A stretch of 23,966 nucleotides of DNA from JABJMC01 sp964459205. GTDB taxonomy: Bacteria; Patescibacteriota; Gracilibacteria; UBA1369; UBA12473. This document shows, piece after piece, positions 15,094 through 22,632 of this stretch. The notes beneath the pieces are model-generated. The model ran no database searches and was not told where the DNA came from. It worked only from the letters and a program-made list of their open reading frames with translations. The position numbers and the translations under genes were made by a program. The stretch is taken from NCBI GenBank assembly GCA_964459205.1, contig CAYWKJ010000020.1:1-23966 (forward strand). The letters run 5' to 3'. Numbering within the stretch: position 1 is the first letter of the stretch; each line of letters opens with the position of its first letter.

Positions 15094-16297
15094 GTAAAGA
15101 AATTAAATAATCGATTTGCCTATTAGCTAGTTCACGAACTTTTGGAAGATGCTTCCTGATTTTATCTTGATAATTTTCTAAATCCTCAAGCATCTGAGCA
15201 ACACGTTCTACAATCACCTCCACATCAATATCATTATAATCATAAACCTCTTTCTCCAATTCAAACATTTTCATAACCTCCTCATATTTATGGCTCCATC
15301 CCAAAACCAAAGGGGGCACCGTTAAAGAAAGCGCCGCAATCATGGCGTGAAATCGTGATACCACCACTAATTCACATTTTTTTATCAAATTTTTAATTAC
15401 GTCAGTATTTATATCTTGAGTAATGTAAGTAACATCGGCATTATCAGCCAGTTTTTCCTTTAAAAGAGCAATCACTTTAAGATCATTATTCCTAAATTTA
15501 CTCATTTTATTTGCTTGCGTGGCATTAGGGAAAAGCAAAACATGAAACCCTTTGCTATTTAGTTTATTAATTAAATCCACCACAAAATCCAAATATTTTG
15601 CAGACATTTTGTGAACCACTGAACTCGGGCAAATCCCAATAACAGGCTTATTTTTATCCCCCATTATAAAATCTCCCTCTTTTGTTAATGAATCACCCAG
15701 TTTATGCAAAAAAGCCACATCAGCGGCAGGATCAACTTTTTCAACCCCCAAGGCTAGCGTTTTTAAATGCTCTAAAGTCTTTGTTCCCCTCGCAAAAATC
15801 TTTTTGCAACGGGCCAAAAAAACCGAGGCACAAAATTTATTAATTACATTATTAAAAGGCCCTAAAGCCTGAGCTACTTTTACAACTGGAACCTTTAAAA
15901 GCTGCGCCGGCCAAATCGTCAAAACATTAAATGGTAAGAACTTATCTCGACCATCAATAAAAGAAACCCCAGCTAAATCAATTAAAACTGTTGATGCGTT
16001 TAAATCCCGAATTGCAGCTGGAAAAAATCTTTCCAAAAAACCTAACCTCAAGAACTTTAAAATTCCCAAAGCCAAACTAAACGGAAACAAAACTAACACT
16101 AAATAAACTGGTGTCGCAGAATAAACTTTAATCTGCTTATCTTTTATTAACTTGCGGTCATCTTTTGGATAATAAGAAAAAACACAAAACTCGATCTTAG
16201 AATTAAAATCTCTAACTCGACCAATAACCGTAGTCAACATCGCTTCAGCGCCACGATTCCCAATAAAAGTTGCTCCTATAATCGAGACTTTTTTCAT
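15086..16297 (-). CDS. Polysaccharide pyruvyl transferase family protein
   Basis: This 403-residue protein matches the polysaccharide pyruvyl transferase family (CsaB/WcaK-like), which puts a ketal-linked pyruvate from PEP onto a sugar of a surface glycan. It opens with MKKVSIIGATFIGNRGAEAML, a GT-B-like glycine-rich loop typical of the family; then VVKVAQALGPFNN, IGICPSSVV near mid-protein and the diagnostic ELVVSRFHAMIAALSLTVPPLVLGWSHKYEEVM near the C-terminus (S-R-F-H-A and the G-W-x-x-K-Y motif). The start overlaps the upstream GT2 gene in an ATGA (4 bases), and its end overlaps the flippase-like gene by 8 bases. In other bacteria such pyruvylation anchors S-layer proteins; whether that applies here is unknown. 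Confidence 0.92.
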   Translation of the reverse strand: MKKVSIIGATFIGNRGAEAMLTTVIGRVRDFNSKIEFCVFSYYPKDDRKLIKDKQIKVYSATPVYLVLVLFPFSLALGILKFLRLGFLERFFPAAIRDLNASTVLIDLAGVSFIDGRDKFLPFNVLTIWPAQLLKVPVVKVAQALGPFNNVINKFCASVFLARCKKIFARGTKTLEHLKTLALGVEKVDPAADVAFLHKLGDSLTKEGDFIMGDKNKPVIGICPSSVVHKMSAKYLDFVVDLINKLNSKGFHVLLFPNATQANKMSKFRNNDLKVIALLKEKLADNADVTYITQDINTDVIKNLIKKCELVVVSRFHAMIAALSLTVPPLVLGWSHKYEEVMKMFELEKEVYDYNDIDVEVIVERVAQMLEDLENYQDKIRKHLPKVRELANRQIDYLISLLD

Positions 16298-17226
16298 TCT
16301 CGTTCTTTTATTCTTTTTAAAACATCCTCAATCAATCTCCTTTGCTTGGCAATTAAATCCCCCACAATCGCGAGTCCAATAAACTGCATACCAATAATCA
16401 CACACATCGAGCCAATAACTAACGACTGTGTATGCCCTCCACCCCCATTTTGGATAAAGAAAAACACAAACCTCATAATCGGATAAATTCCTAAAACAAA
16501 AAACAAAGCTCCTAAACTCATAAATACCTTTAGTGGTTCATACATTGCATAAACGCGCAGCATGTTAGTTGCTGACTTTTTAATATGCTCCCACATTGAA
16601 CCAAATAAACGACTATTCCGGGTTGGAGGGTTAGTTTTAATCGGAACCTCCACAGTTTTAATCTGCTTTTTAGCAGCTTGTATGCTGGTATCTAAAACAT
16701 AACTAAAATCCGAAGTAATATTTATCTGTAAAAGCGCCTCGCGCGAATATGCCCGAAAACCACTTACCGCATCCTTCATTTTTGTGCCCGCAAAAAACCC
16801 AGTCACTCGTGTCCCTAACCACTGCAAAAACTTCTTTAATAATGAAAAATGCTTAATTTTGGAAGTCTGTCGGTCTCCAATCACAATATCAGCCTTCCCT
16901 TTTACAATTGGAGCCACCAATTTGGGAATATCTGCTGAATCATACTGATTATCACCATCTGTATTCACCAAAATATCAGCTCCCTGCCTCAAAGCGTGTT
17001 CAACTCCGGCTTTAAATGCATTGCCTAGTCCCTTATTCCCAATATAAGTCACCACATGATCAACACCATGTCTTTTAGCCACCTCTACTGTTTTATCCTT
17101 GCAACCATCATCAATAATTTGCAGCTCCACCTTGGACACCCCCTCATACTTTTTGGGGATATCTTTTAAAACAAGCGGCAAAGTCTTCTCTTCGTTATAA
17201 CAAGGAATTTGGATTATTAACTTCAT
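16294..17226 (-). CDS. GT2 polyprenyl-phosphate glycosyltransferase with C-terminal TM pair
   Basis: This is a GT-A family 2 enzyme of the dolichyl/polyprenyl-phosphate sugar transferase type. The N-terminal domain (about residues 1-220) has IPCYNEEKTLP (7-17), IIDDGCKDKT, the acceptor-side GNKGLGNAFKAGVEHAL (63-79) and the metal-binding DGD (90-92) in VNTDGDNQYD. The C-terminus has two transmembrane segments (about 235-255 and 270-295), so it acts at the inner face of the membrane. Its product could feed the GT-C-like enzyme at 10336, an inference. ATG 17226 is preferred over a TTG two codons upstream. First gene of the minus-strand operon, overlapping the pyruvyl transferase gene by 4 bases. 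Confidence 0.94.
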   Translation of the reverse strand: MKLIIQIPCYNEEKTLPLVLKDIPKKYEGVSKVELQIIDDGCKDKTVEVAKRHGVDHVVTYIGNKGLGNAFKAGVEHALRQGADILVNTDGDNQYDSADIPKLVAPIVKGKADIVIGDRQTSKIKHFSLLKKFLQWLGTRVTGFFAGTKMKDAVSGFRAYSREALLQINITSDFSYVLDTSIQAAKKQIKTVEVPIKTNPPTRNSRLFGSMWEHIKKSATNMLRVYAMYEPLKVFMSLGALFFVLGIYPIMRFVFFFIQNGGGGHTQSLVIGSMCVIIGMQFIGLAIVGDLIAKQRRLIEDVLKRIKERE

Positions 17227-17312
17227 ACACAAAAATTTAAGCGTTCAAACCTTATCACTTCTTAATATCACTTGCAATTAACAAACCACTTAAAAAAGGA
17301 TATATTTCAACC

Positions 17313-18068
17313 ATGCGCTCCCACCTAGAAATAATAAAAGCTTTGGCCTGGACCGATTTTAAGCTCCGCTATCACGGATCTGTTCTCGGTTTCCTATGGA
17401 CTCTTGTAAAGCCTCTCATGCTGTTTGGAGTACTGTATCTAGTATTTAGTCTGATTTTCCAGTTCCCAGTTGAGCATTATCAAATCTATCTTCTCTTAGG
17501 TATTATTATTTGGACTTTTTTCCAGGAAGGAACCTCTTTTGGGCTAGGATCTTTAATTGGTAAATCTAACCTAATTTCTAAAGTCTATTTTCCCAGGATT
17601 CTAATTGTTATTGCCTCCACAATTAGTTCTTCCATTACTTTTATTCTCAATTTTCTAGTTTTTATTGTGTTTTTAGCTCTAAATGACATTAGCTTTCATC
17701 CAGCTATGTTGTTTTTTCCGATTTACGCTATTGAGCTTTATCTAATTATTCTAGGAACCTCACTAATTTTATCTGTTTTATTTGTTCGTCTGCGCGACTT
17801 AAGTCATATCTGGGACATTTTGCTACAAATTGGATTTTGGATGACACCGATTTTCTACACCCTAGATATTGTTCCCATTAAATATCACACCTTCTTTTAC
17901 TTAAATCCTCTTGCCCGTTTAATTCACTATTCACGTACTATCTTTTTACAAGAACACATACCTGATTTAAGACTAAATTTAATGATGCTGGGTGGTAGTA
18001 TATTTATTTTCCTACTAGGCTTAATTATCTTTAAAAAACTTAATAAAAATCTAGTAGAACACCTTTAA
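17313..18068 (+). CDS. ABC-2 type polysaccharide export permease (Wzm-like)
   Basis: This 251-residue protein is the membrane component of an ABC exporter for surface polysaccharide. It opens with the cytoplasmic LAWTDFKLRYHGSVLGFLWTLVKPL segment seen at the start of Wzm/TagG proteins (about residues 11-35) and has about six transmembrane helices. It exports the lipid-linked polymer with the ATPase encoded 9 bases downstream. It heads a plus-strand operon that is divergent from the GT2-pyruvyl transferase operon; in the 86 bases between them I see no convincing promoter. A faint AAAGGA at 17295-17300, 12 bases before the ATG, is the nearest thing to a Shine-Dalgarno in the locus. Confidence 0.94.
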   Translation: MRSHLEIIKALAWTDFKLRYHGSVLGFLWTLVKPLMLFGVLYLVFSLIFQFPVEHYQIYLLLGIIIWTFFQEGTSFGLGSLIGKSNLISKVYFPRILIVIASTISSSITFILNFLVFIVFLALNDISFHPAMLFFPIYAIELYLIILGTSLILSVLFVRLRDLSHIWDILLQIGFWMTPIFYTLDIVPIKYHTFFYLNPLARLIHYSRTIFLQEHIPDLRLNLMMLGGSIFIFLLGLIIFKKLNKNLVEHL

Positions 18069-18077
18069 ACCTTTTTT

Positions 18078-19355
18078 ATGACGCCAGTCATTTCTGTAAA
18101 AAATCTATCAAAAAGCTTTGTTATCCCTCATGAAAAAAGGACTACTCTAAAAGAACATTTCACTGGCGCTTTTAGAAAAAAAACATACGAAACATTTGAT
18201 GCCCTTCATAATGTTTCTTTTGATATCGAGAAAGGAGAGTTTATTGGAATTATTGGAGTAAATGGCAGTGGGAAAAGCACGCTTTTAAAAATTCTTGCTA
18301 ATATTTATACGCCTACCAAAGGCACAGCAAAAATAAATGCCAAACTGTCACCTTTTCTAGAGCTAGGCGTAGGATTTAACCCCGAACTTTCTGGTAAAGA
18401 AAATGTGTTTTTAAATGCGACTGTGCTTGGCTTATCGCGAGAGGAAATTAAGAACCGATATAAAGACATCGTCACCTTTTCAGAACTAGAGCGATTCATG
18501 GATATGAAAGTAAAAAACTACTCTTCCGGGATGTTCGTACGTCTTGCTTTCTCCGTCGCAATTCAAGTAGATGCTGATATTCTTCTTATGGATGAGGTGC
18601 TGGCCGTCGGCGATACTTACTTTCAGGAAAAGTGCTTTAACGTATTTAGAAAACTAAAAAAACAAGGGAAAACAATTATTCTTGTATCCCATGGAATGGG
18701 TAGTATCGAAGGATTCTGTGACAAAGTAATTGTCTTAGATAAAGGAAATGTACACTTCATAGGAAGCCCTAAAAGAGCAATCGCGGCCTACCAAAACATC
18801 CATGTCGATCATATGGAAAAAGTAAATCAAGAGGTCGAAGAAGCCACAAAATCACAAAAAATCGCCCCCATAGAAGAAGAGCCTGTAGAAACACTCATAT
18901 CTGATTCTATAAAAAAAGATAAACAACAAAAATGGGGGTCAGGGGATATGATTTTTGAAGATGTTTGGCTCGAAGATAAATCTGGCAAAAAGAAACATGT
19001 GTTTACAGATGAAGCCATGAGTCTACATTTTAAAGTCACTGCAAAAAGAGACATCAAAACTTTTTCGGTTGGCTGCGTATTAAAAGATGTAGCTGGACTA
19101 AATGTATATGAGTTAAACACATTACTATCAGAAGATAAATTACCAGCATTAAAAGCTGGCGAGACATGCCATATTAGTCTCAAAATTCCAGACATTTTCA
19201 ATCACGGACACTACACATTCACAGTAGCGTTAGGTAATAAAGATGCCAGCGACATTTATGAATGGATTGATCATGCCCTACAGTTCGAAATCATTAAAAA
19301 AAGGCGCAATCACGCCGTAACAAATGTCACAAACCATTTCACAATTATAAAATGA
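18078..19355 (+). CDS. ABC transporter ATPase with C-terminal glycan-binding domain (Wzt-like)
   Basis: This 425-residue protein powers polysaccharide export with the Wzm-like permease. The nucleotide-binding domain has Walker A GVNGSGKST (residues 60-68), the Wzt-type signature YSSGMFVRLAFS (148-159), Walker B ILLMDEVLAVGD (168-179) and switch His205. A linker rich in Glu and Lys (about 245-285) leads to a beta-rich C-terminal domain (about 286-410; WGSGDMIFEDVWLED to LQFEI) like the Wzt carbohydrate-binding domain. In E. coli O8/O9a that domain recognises the modified non-reducing end of the finished chain. A similar terminal-cap-dependent export is therefore likely here, which fits the methyltransferase two genes downstream. 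It overlaps the next gene in ATGA. Confidence 0.95.
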   Translation: MTPVISVKNLSKSFVIPHEKRTTLKEHFTGAFRKKTYETFDALHNVSFDIEKGEFIGIIGVNGSGKSTLLKILANIYTPTKGTAKINAKLSPFLELGVGFNPELSGKENVFLNATVLGLSREEIKNRYKDIVTFSELERFMDMKVKNYSSGMFVRLAFSVAIQVDADILLMDEVLAVGDTYFQEKCFNVFRKLKKQGKTIILVSHGMGSIEGFCDKVIVLDKGNVHFIGSPKRAIAAYQNIHVDHMEKVNQEVEEATKSQKIAPIEEEPVETLISDSIKKDKQQKWGSGDMIFEDVWLEDKSGKKKHVFTDEAMSLHFKVTAKRDIKTFSVGCVLKDVAGLNVYELNTLLSEDKLPALKAGETCHISLKIPDIFNHGHYTFTVALGNKDASDIYEWIDHALQFEIIKKRRNHAVTNVTNHFTIIK

Positions 19356-19822
19356 TCAAAGGAAAGGACGTACAAATAGATAAGACTGCCATTTTAATTC
19401 ATGATGAAAATATTAAGATAGGCGACGGATCATGGGTTGGAAGTTATTGTAATTTTAGACCAGTAGAACACAAAATCACTCTAGGCAAAAACGTTATTGT
19501 TGCCCAAAATGTGGCAATGATTGCAGATAGTCACAACTATCAAGACGTCACCAAACCAATCAAAGACCAAGGAATTTATGGCGGAGACATTACCATTGAG
19601 GATAATACTTGGATTGGTTGCAATTCTGTCATATTACATAATGTGAAAATTGGCCAAGGTAGCGTAGTTGGAGCCGGATCAGTGGTAACCAAAAATGTGC
19701 CACCATACTGTGTAGTCGCCGGCATGCCAGCTCGAATTATTAAAAAATATTCCCCAAAAAGAAAAAAATGGCTCAAATATAATTATACGAATAAGTTGTT
19801 ATTTAAGCTTGGATTGTTCTAG
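19352..19822 (+). CDS. Left-handed beta-helix (hexapeptide) acyltransferase
   Basis: This 156-residue protein of the WbbJ/maltose O-acetyltransferase type probably acetylates a sugar of the exported glycan. Hexapeptide repeats with Ile/Val/Leu at every sixth position run through the chain, for example IGDGSWVG, ITLGKNVIVAQNV and the WIGCNSVILHNVKIGQGSVVGAGSVVTKNVPPY run (about residues 91-122). The catalytic His is probably the one in IADSHNYQD (about residue 67). The C-terminus ends in the usual GMPARIIKKY followed by a short basic tail. It shares an ATGA overlap with the wzt-like gene, so it belongs to the same operon. The substrate is not known. Confidence 0.92.
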   Translation: MIKGKDVQIDKTAILIHDENIKIGDGSWVGSYCNFRPVEHKITLGKNVIVAQNVAMIADSHNYQDVTKPIKDQGIYGGDITIEDNTWIGCNSVILHNVKIGQGSVVGAGSVVTKNVPPYCVVAGMPARIIKKYSPKRKKWLKYNYTNKLLFKLGLF

Positions 19823-19844
19823 AATTAAGCAAATCACATTTATT

Positions 19845-21296
19845 ATGTCTAAGTACTCACACCAACAAGTGGATCCCGCTGATAAAAACAGCACCCTTAC
19901 CAAAATTATTGATTTAGTAGACAAGGGAACAAATGTTTTAGATGTGGGATGCTCAAGTGGATATATTGGGTCATACCTTGTTAAAAATAAAGGATGCACT
20001 GTCTGGGGAGTAGAAATCGACGAAAAAGACGCTAATGAAGCCCGGAAAACTTACAAAAAAGTACACGTCGCTGATCTAGATAATTCTAAATGGACAACAG
20101 CGTTTAAAGGCCTCAAATTTGATCGTATTATTTTTGCGGATGTCTTAGAACATCTAAAATTCCCTGAAAAAGCGCTTAATAATGCTAAAAGCCTGCTCAC
20201 AAAAAACGGGCGTATTCTTATTTCTATTCCGAATATTGCGCATGCCTCAATCCGCCTTGAATTATTACAAGGAAGCTTTGAATATGAAGGAATAGGAATC
20301 TTAGATAACACACACCTCAAATACTGGACCAAAGATAGCTTCCTACGAGTTGTTGAAGCCTGCGATATGCATGCCACCCATATAGATACTGTTCAAACTA
20401 AACTTGAAAAATCCGTTCTCGAAAAAACACTTGATGAAGATCTTAAGCCACTCTTAAAAAGACTATTAACTCCAGAGGCCAGTGCCTATCAATACATTTT
20501 CGCACTTAAGGACGAAAAAAAGAAACATGCTGCGCTCCCTCCTATAAAACCTTTCTCCATTGCCATAGACAAGTATGTTGAAGAACATGTTGAAAAATAT
20601 AAAAAAGAACAAGAAAAACGCGCCAAACTTCATCAAGAATTTGTTAAAAATAAAGAAGGTGAATTAAAAAGCAAAGAACATGAAATTAAAGTTGCGAAAA
20701 ATGAAGTTAAAAAATTAGAAGCAGATATTAAAGCTCACCAAAAGGAACAAGAAAAACGCGCCAAACTTCACCAAGAATTCGCTAAACATAAAGAAGGTGA
20801 ACTAAAAGCCAAGGAACATGAGATCAAAGTTGCAAAAAATGAAGTCAAAAGACTCGAAGCAGACATAAAAGCTCACCAAAAGGAACAAGAAAAACGCGCT
20901 AAACTCCATCAAGAATTCGCCAAACACAAAGAAGGTGAACTTAAAGCCAAGGAACATGAGATCAAAGTTGCAAAAAACGAAGTTAAAAAATTAGAAGCTG
21001 ATATCAAGGCTCACCAAAAAGAGCAAGAAAAACGCGCTAAACTCCATCAAGAATTCGCCAAACACAAAGAAGGTGAATTAAAAGCCAAAGAAGATGAAAT
21101 TAAAGCCAAAAAAGATGAAATTAAAAGACTAAAAGCAGATATTAAAGCCTATCAAAAGGAACAAGAAAAACGCGCTAAGCTTCATAAAGAATTTGCCAAG
21201 GCTAAAGAAACTGAAATCAAGGACTTAAAAGCTGATTTACACAAAATTCATCGAACCTTAATTTACCGAGCATGCCACAAACTAAAGATCATGTAG
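19845..21296 (+). CDS. SAM methyltransferase with tandem-repeat coiled coil (WbdD-like ruler candidate)
   Basis: The N-terminal part (about residues 1-220) is a class I methyltransferase: motif I VLDVGCSSGYIGSYL (31-45), an acidic VEIDE after strand 2 (56-60), FADVLEHL (97-104) and a GRILISIPNIAHAS block (122-135). The rest (254-483) is five 46-residue repeats predicted as one long charged coiled coil, with no Pro and very few aromatic residues; the last repeat diverges into a basic, hydrophobic end (LIYRACHKLKIM). There is no room for a kinase domain. Encoded with Wzm/Wzt-like exporters, it could methylate the growing glycan's end and set its length, as WbdD does in E. coli O8/O9a. This role is an inference. 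ATG 19845 is preferred over an upstream TTG at 19809. Confidence 0.88.
   Translation: MSKYSHQQVDPADKNSTLTKIIDLVDKGTNVLDVGCSSGYIGSYLVKNKGCTVWGVEIDEKDANEARKTYKKVHVADLDNSKWTTAFKGLKFDRIIFADVLEHLKFPEKALNNAKSLLTKNGRILISIPNIAHASIRLELLQGSFEYEGIGILDNTHLKYWTKDSFLRVVEACDMHATHIDTVQTKLEKSVLEKTLDEDLKPLLKRLLTPEASAYQYIFALKDEKKKHAALPPIKPFSIAIDKYVEEHVEKYKKEQEKRAKLHQEFVKNKEGELKSKEHEIKVAKNEVKKLEADIKAHQKEQEKRAKLHQEFAKHKEGELKAKEHEIKVAKNEVKRLEADIKAHQKEQEKRAKLHQEFAKHKEGELKAKEHEIKVAKNEVKKLEADIKAHQKEQEKRAKLHQEFAKHKEGELKAKEDEIKAKKDEIKRLKADIKAYQKEQEKRAKLHKEFAKAKETEIKDLKADLHKIHRTLIYRACHKLKIM
20604..21293 (+). repeat. Five in-frame 138-bp tandem repeats (46 aa each)
   Basis: Units lie at 20604-20741, 20742-20879, 20880-21017, 21018-21155 and 21156-21293. 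Each starts with the codons for KEQEKRAKLH. Units 2 and 3 differ at about 15 of 138 bases, mostly at third codon positions; units 3 and 4 share a perfect 54-base stretch (20886-20939 and 21024-21077). Unit 5 is diverged after its first third and ends at the stop codon. The 46-residue period equals five heptads plus one hendecad, which keeps a coiled-coil register. Homology on this scale permits recombination that adds or removes whole repeats in frame. Confidence 0.95.
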
Positions 21297-22618
21297 ATCA
21301 CCCCCTCATTTCGATTATCACTGTTAACTACAATGGTCAAAGATTCATTAAAGGGTTACTTGATAGTTTGTACAAACAAGATTATCCAAACATAGAAGTT
21401 CTTTTTGTAGACAATGACTCCAAAGACGACTCTATTGAATTTGTAAAACAACACTTTCCCAAAACTAAAATTGTCCCCAACAAAGAAAACTATGGATTTG
21501 CTGGAGGGAATAATTCAGCTATCCCCCATTGTAATGGCGAATATATCCTACTTATTAATAACGACACCATTGTTGACCCAAAATGGGTTAGCAAAATATA
21601 TGAATCGCTAGTTAAAAACAAAGCTGACATTGTTGGGCCTAAAATTTTATTCTACAAGCCATTTGTTACGCTAAAAATTACTGTAAACACCTTCAATCCT
21701 TCAAAAACAGGGCTTTCTGGAGATACTCGCGACTTAGGCTGCATGATTAGCTCAGACATCCAAATAAAAGACGCCAATTATGACAAAACTTTATTTACCA
21801 AAAACTGTTATGGCGATGAATCCGCGGGTGATTTAGATTTTCATTGGGTATCCAACAAAGCAGAAATCAAAGTCCCTGTAGATTTAGATCTAGATAAATT
21901 TATTTTAAAAGGAAAAATCTCCGTTAGTGATCTTCAAAAACAAGAAACCATAAAAATATCAATTGGAGACACTGAAATATGGAGCAAGCAAATTGGCAGC
22001 ACTTTCGAAGACTTTTCCGCAGAAATCTCTCCTGAAATAATAAAAAAACACGCCCGCTACGTTATAAATAATGTTGGCTCAACCATTGATGAAAAACGAG
22101 GCGTTGGCAAAGATCTAGGCATGCTAGAAGACGATAATGGGCAATATGACACCCCCAAAGAGGCCGAAAGCCTTTGCGGCTGTAGCTGGCTAGTAAAAAA
22201 ATCTATAATTGATGAATTAGGATTATTTGATGCCAGTTTTTTTATGTATTACGAAGACTCAGATTTTTGCTGGCGCTTACGTAAAAAAGGCAAAAAACTG
22301 TTCTACTGCCCAGAGTCAATTGTTTATCACATCCATACTGGCAGTTCCAAGGAATGGTCTCCTTTCTTCCGTTTTCATGTTGAACGCAATCGTTTAATGA
22401 TGATTTTTAAAAACGCCACTTGGGGTAATGTGATACATAATTTTGCTGCTTTCTTCTTTAAAACGCTAATATCTAGTCGACATCTTTTGAAAAAAAGCAC
22501 TCCCCCCAAAATAAAAGAAATTATTAAAATTAATTTAAAAGTCTGCTTCAATCTGTTTTTGCATTTGCCAATCCTACCCATAAAACGCTATACCAAAACC
22601 AAGCTAAAAGTTAAATAA
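21272..22618 (+). CDS. GT2 family glycosyltransferase with inserted beta-rich module
   Basis: This 448-residue protein is a cytoplasmic GT2 enzyme of the rhamnosyltransferase-like (WbbL) group. It has IITVNYNGQRFIKGLL (residues 15-30), VDNDSKDDS (46-54), NKENYGFAGGNNSAI (70-84) and a metal-binding NNDT (96-99). The usual second half resumes near residue 264 (INNVGST, G-x-G-x-D-x-G, GQYD, CGCSWLVKK, MYYEDSDFCWRLRKKG). Between them, about 131-262, lies an insertion of some 130 residues absent from ordinary members. It contains NTFNPSKTGLSGDTRDLG (139-156) and several predicted beta strands. The donor sugar is not known. The start overlaps the methyltransferase-coiled-coil gene by 25 bases. A C-terminal hydrophobic/basic tail (about 385-448) may touch the membrane. 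Confidence 0.92.
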   Translation: MPQTKDHVDHPLISIITVNYNGQRFIKGLLDSLYKQDYPNIEVLFVDNDSKDDSIEFVKQHFPKTKIVPNKENYGFAGGNNSAIPHCNGEYILLINNDTIVDPKWVSKIYESLVKNKADIVGPKILFYKPFVTLKITVNTFNPSKTGLSGDTRDLGCMISSDIQIKDANYDKTLFTKNCYGDESAGDLDFHWVSNKAEIKVPVDLDLDKFILKGKISVSDLQKQETIKISIGDTEIWSKQIGSTFEDFSAEISPEIIKKHARYVINNVGSTIDEKRGVGKDLGMLEDDNGQYDTPKEAESLCGCSWLVKKSIIDELGLFDASFFMYYEDSDFCWRLRKKGKKLFYCPESIVYHIHTGSSKEWSPFFRFHVERNRLMMIFKNATWGNVIHNFAAFFFKTLISSRHLLKKSTPPKIKEIIKINLKVCFNLFLHLPILPIKRYTKTKLKVK

Positions 22619-22632
22619 TCCCGACACACAAC

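Noticed and set aside
10336..17226. TGA read as an amino acid (Gracilibacteria/Absconditabacteria code)
   Set aside because: TGA ends three genes at sensible positions, including one ATGA overlap, and no conserved domain contains an in-frame TGA.
17227..17312. Divergent promoters between the GT2 operon and the wzm-like operon
   Set aside because: TTGCAA at 17272 and TATATT at 17301 are 23 bases apart, and no minus-strand pair with 16-18 base spacing was found.
20604..21293. Tandem repeats as a CRISPR array or intergenic satellite
   Set aside because: Units are 138 bp, in frame, differ mainly at third codon positions and encode a continuous coiled coil.
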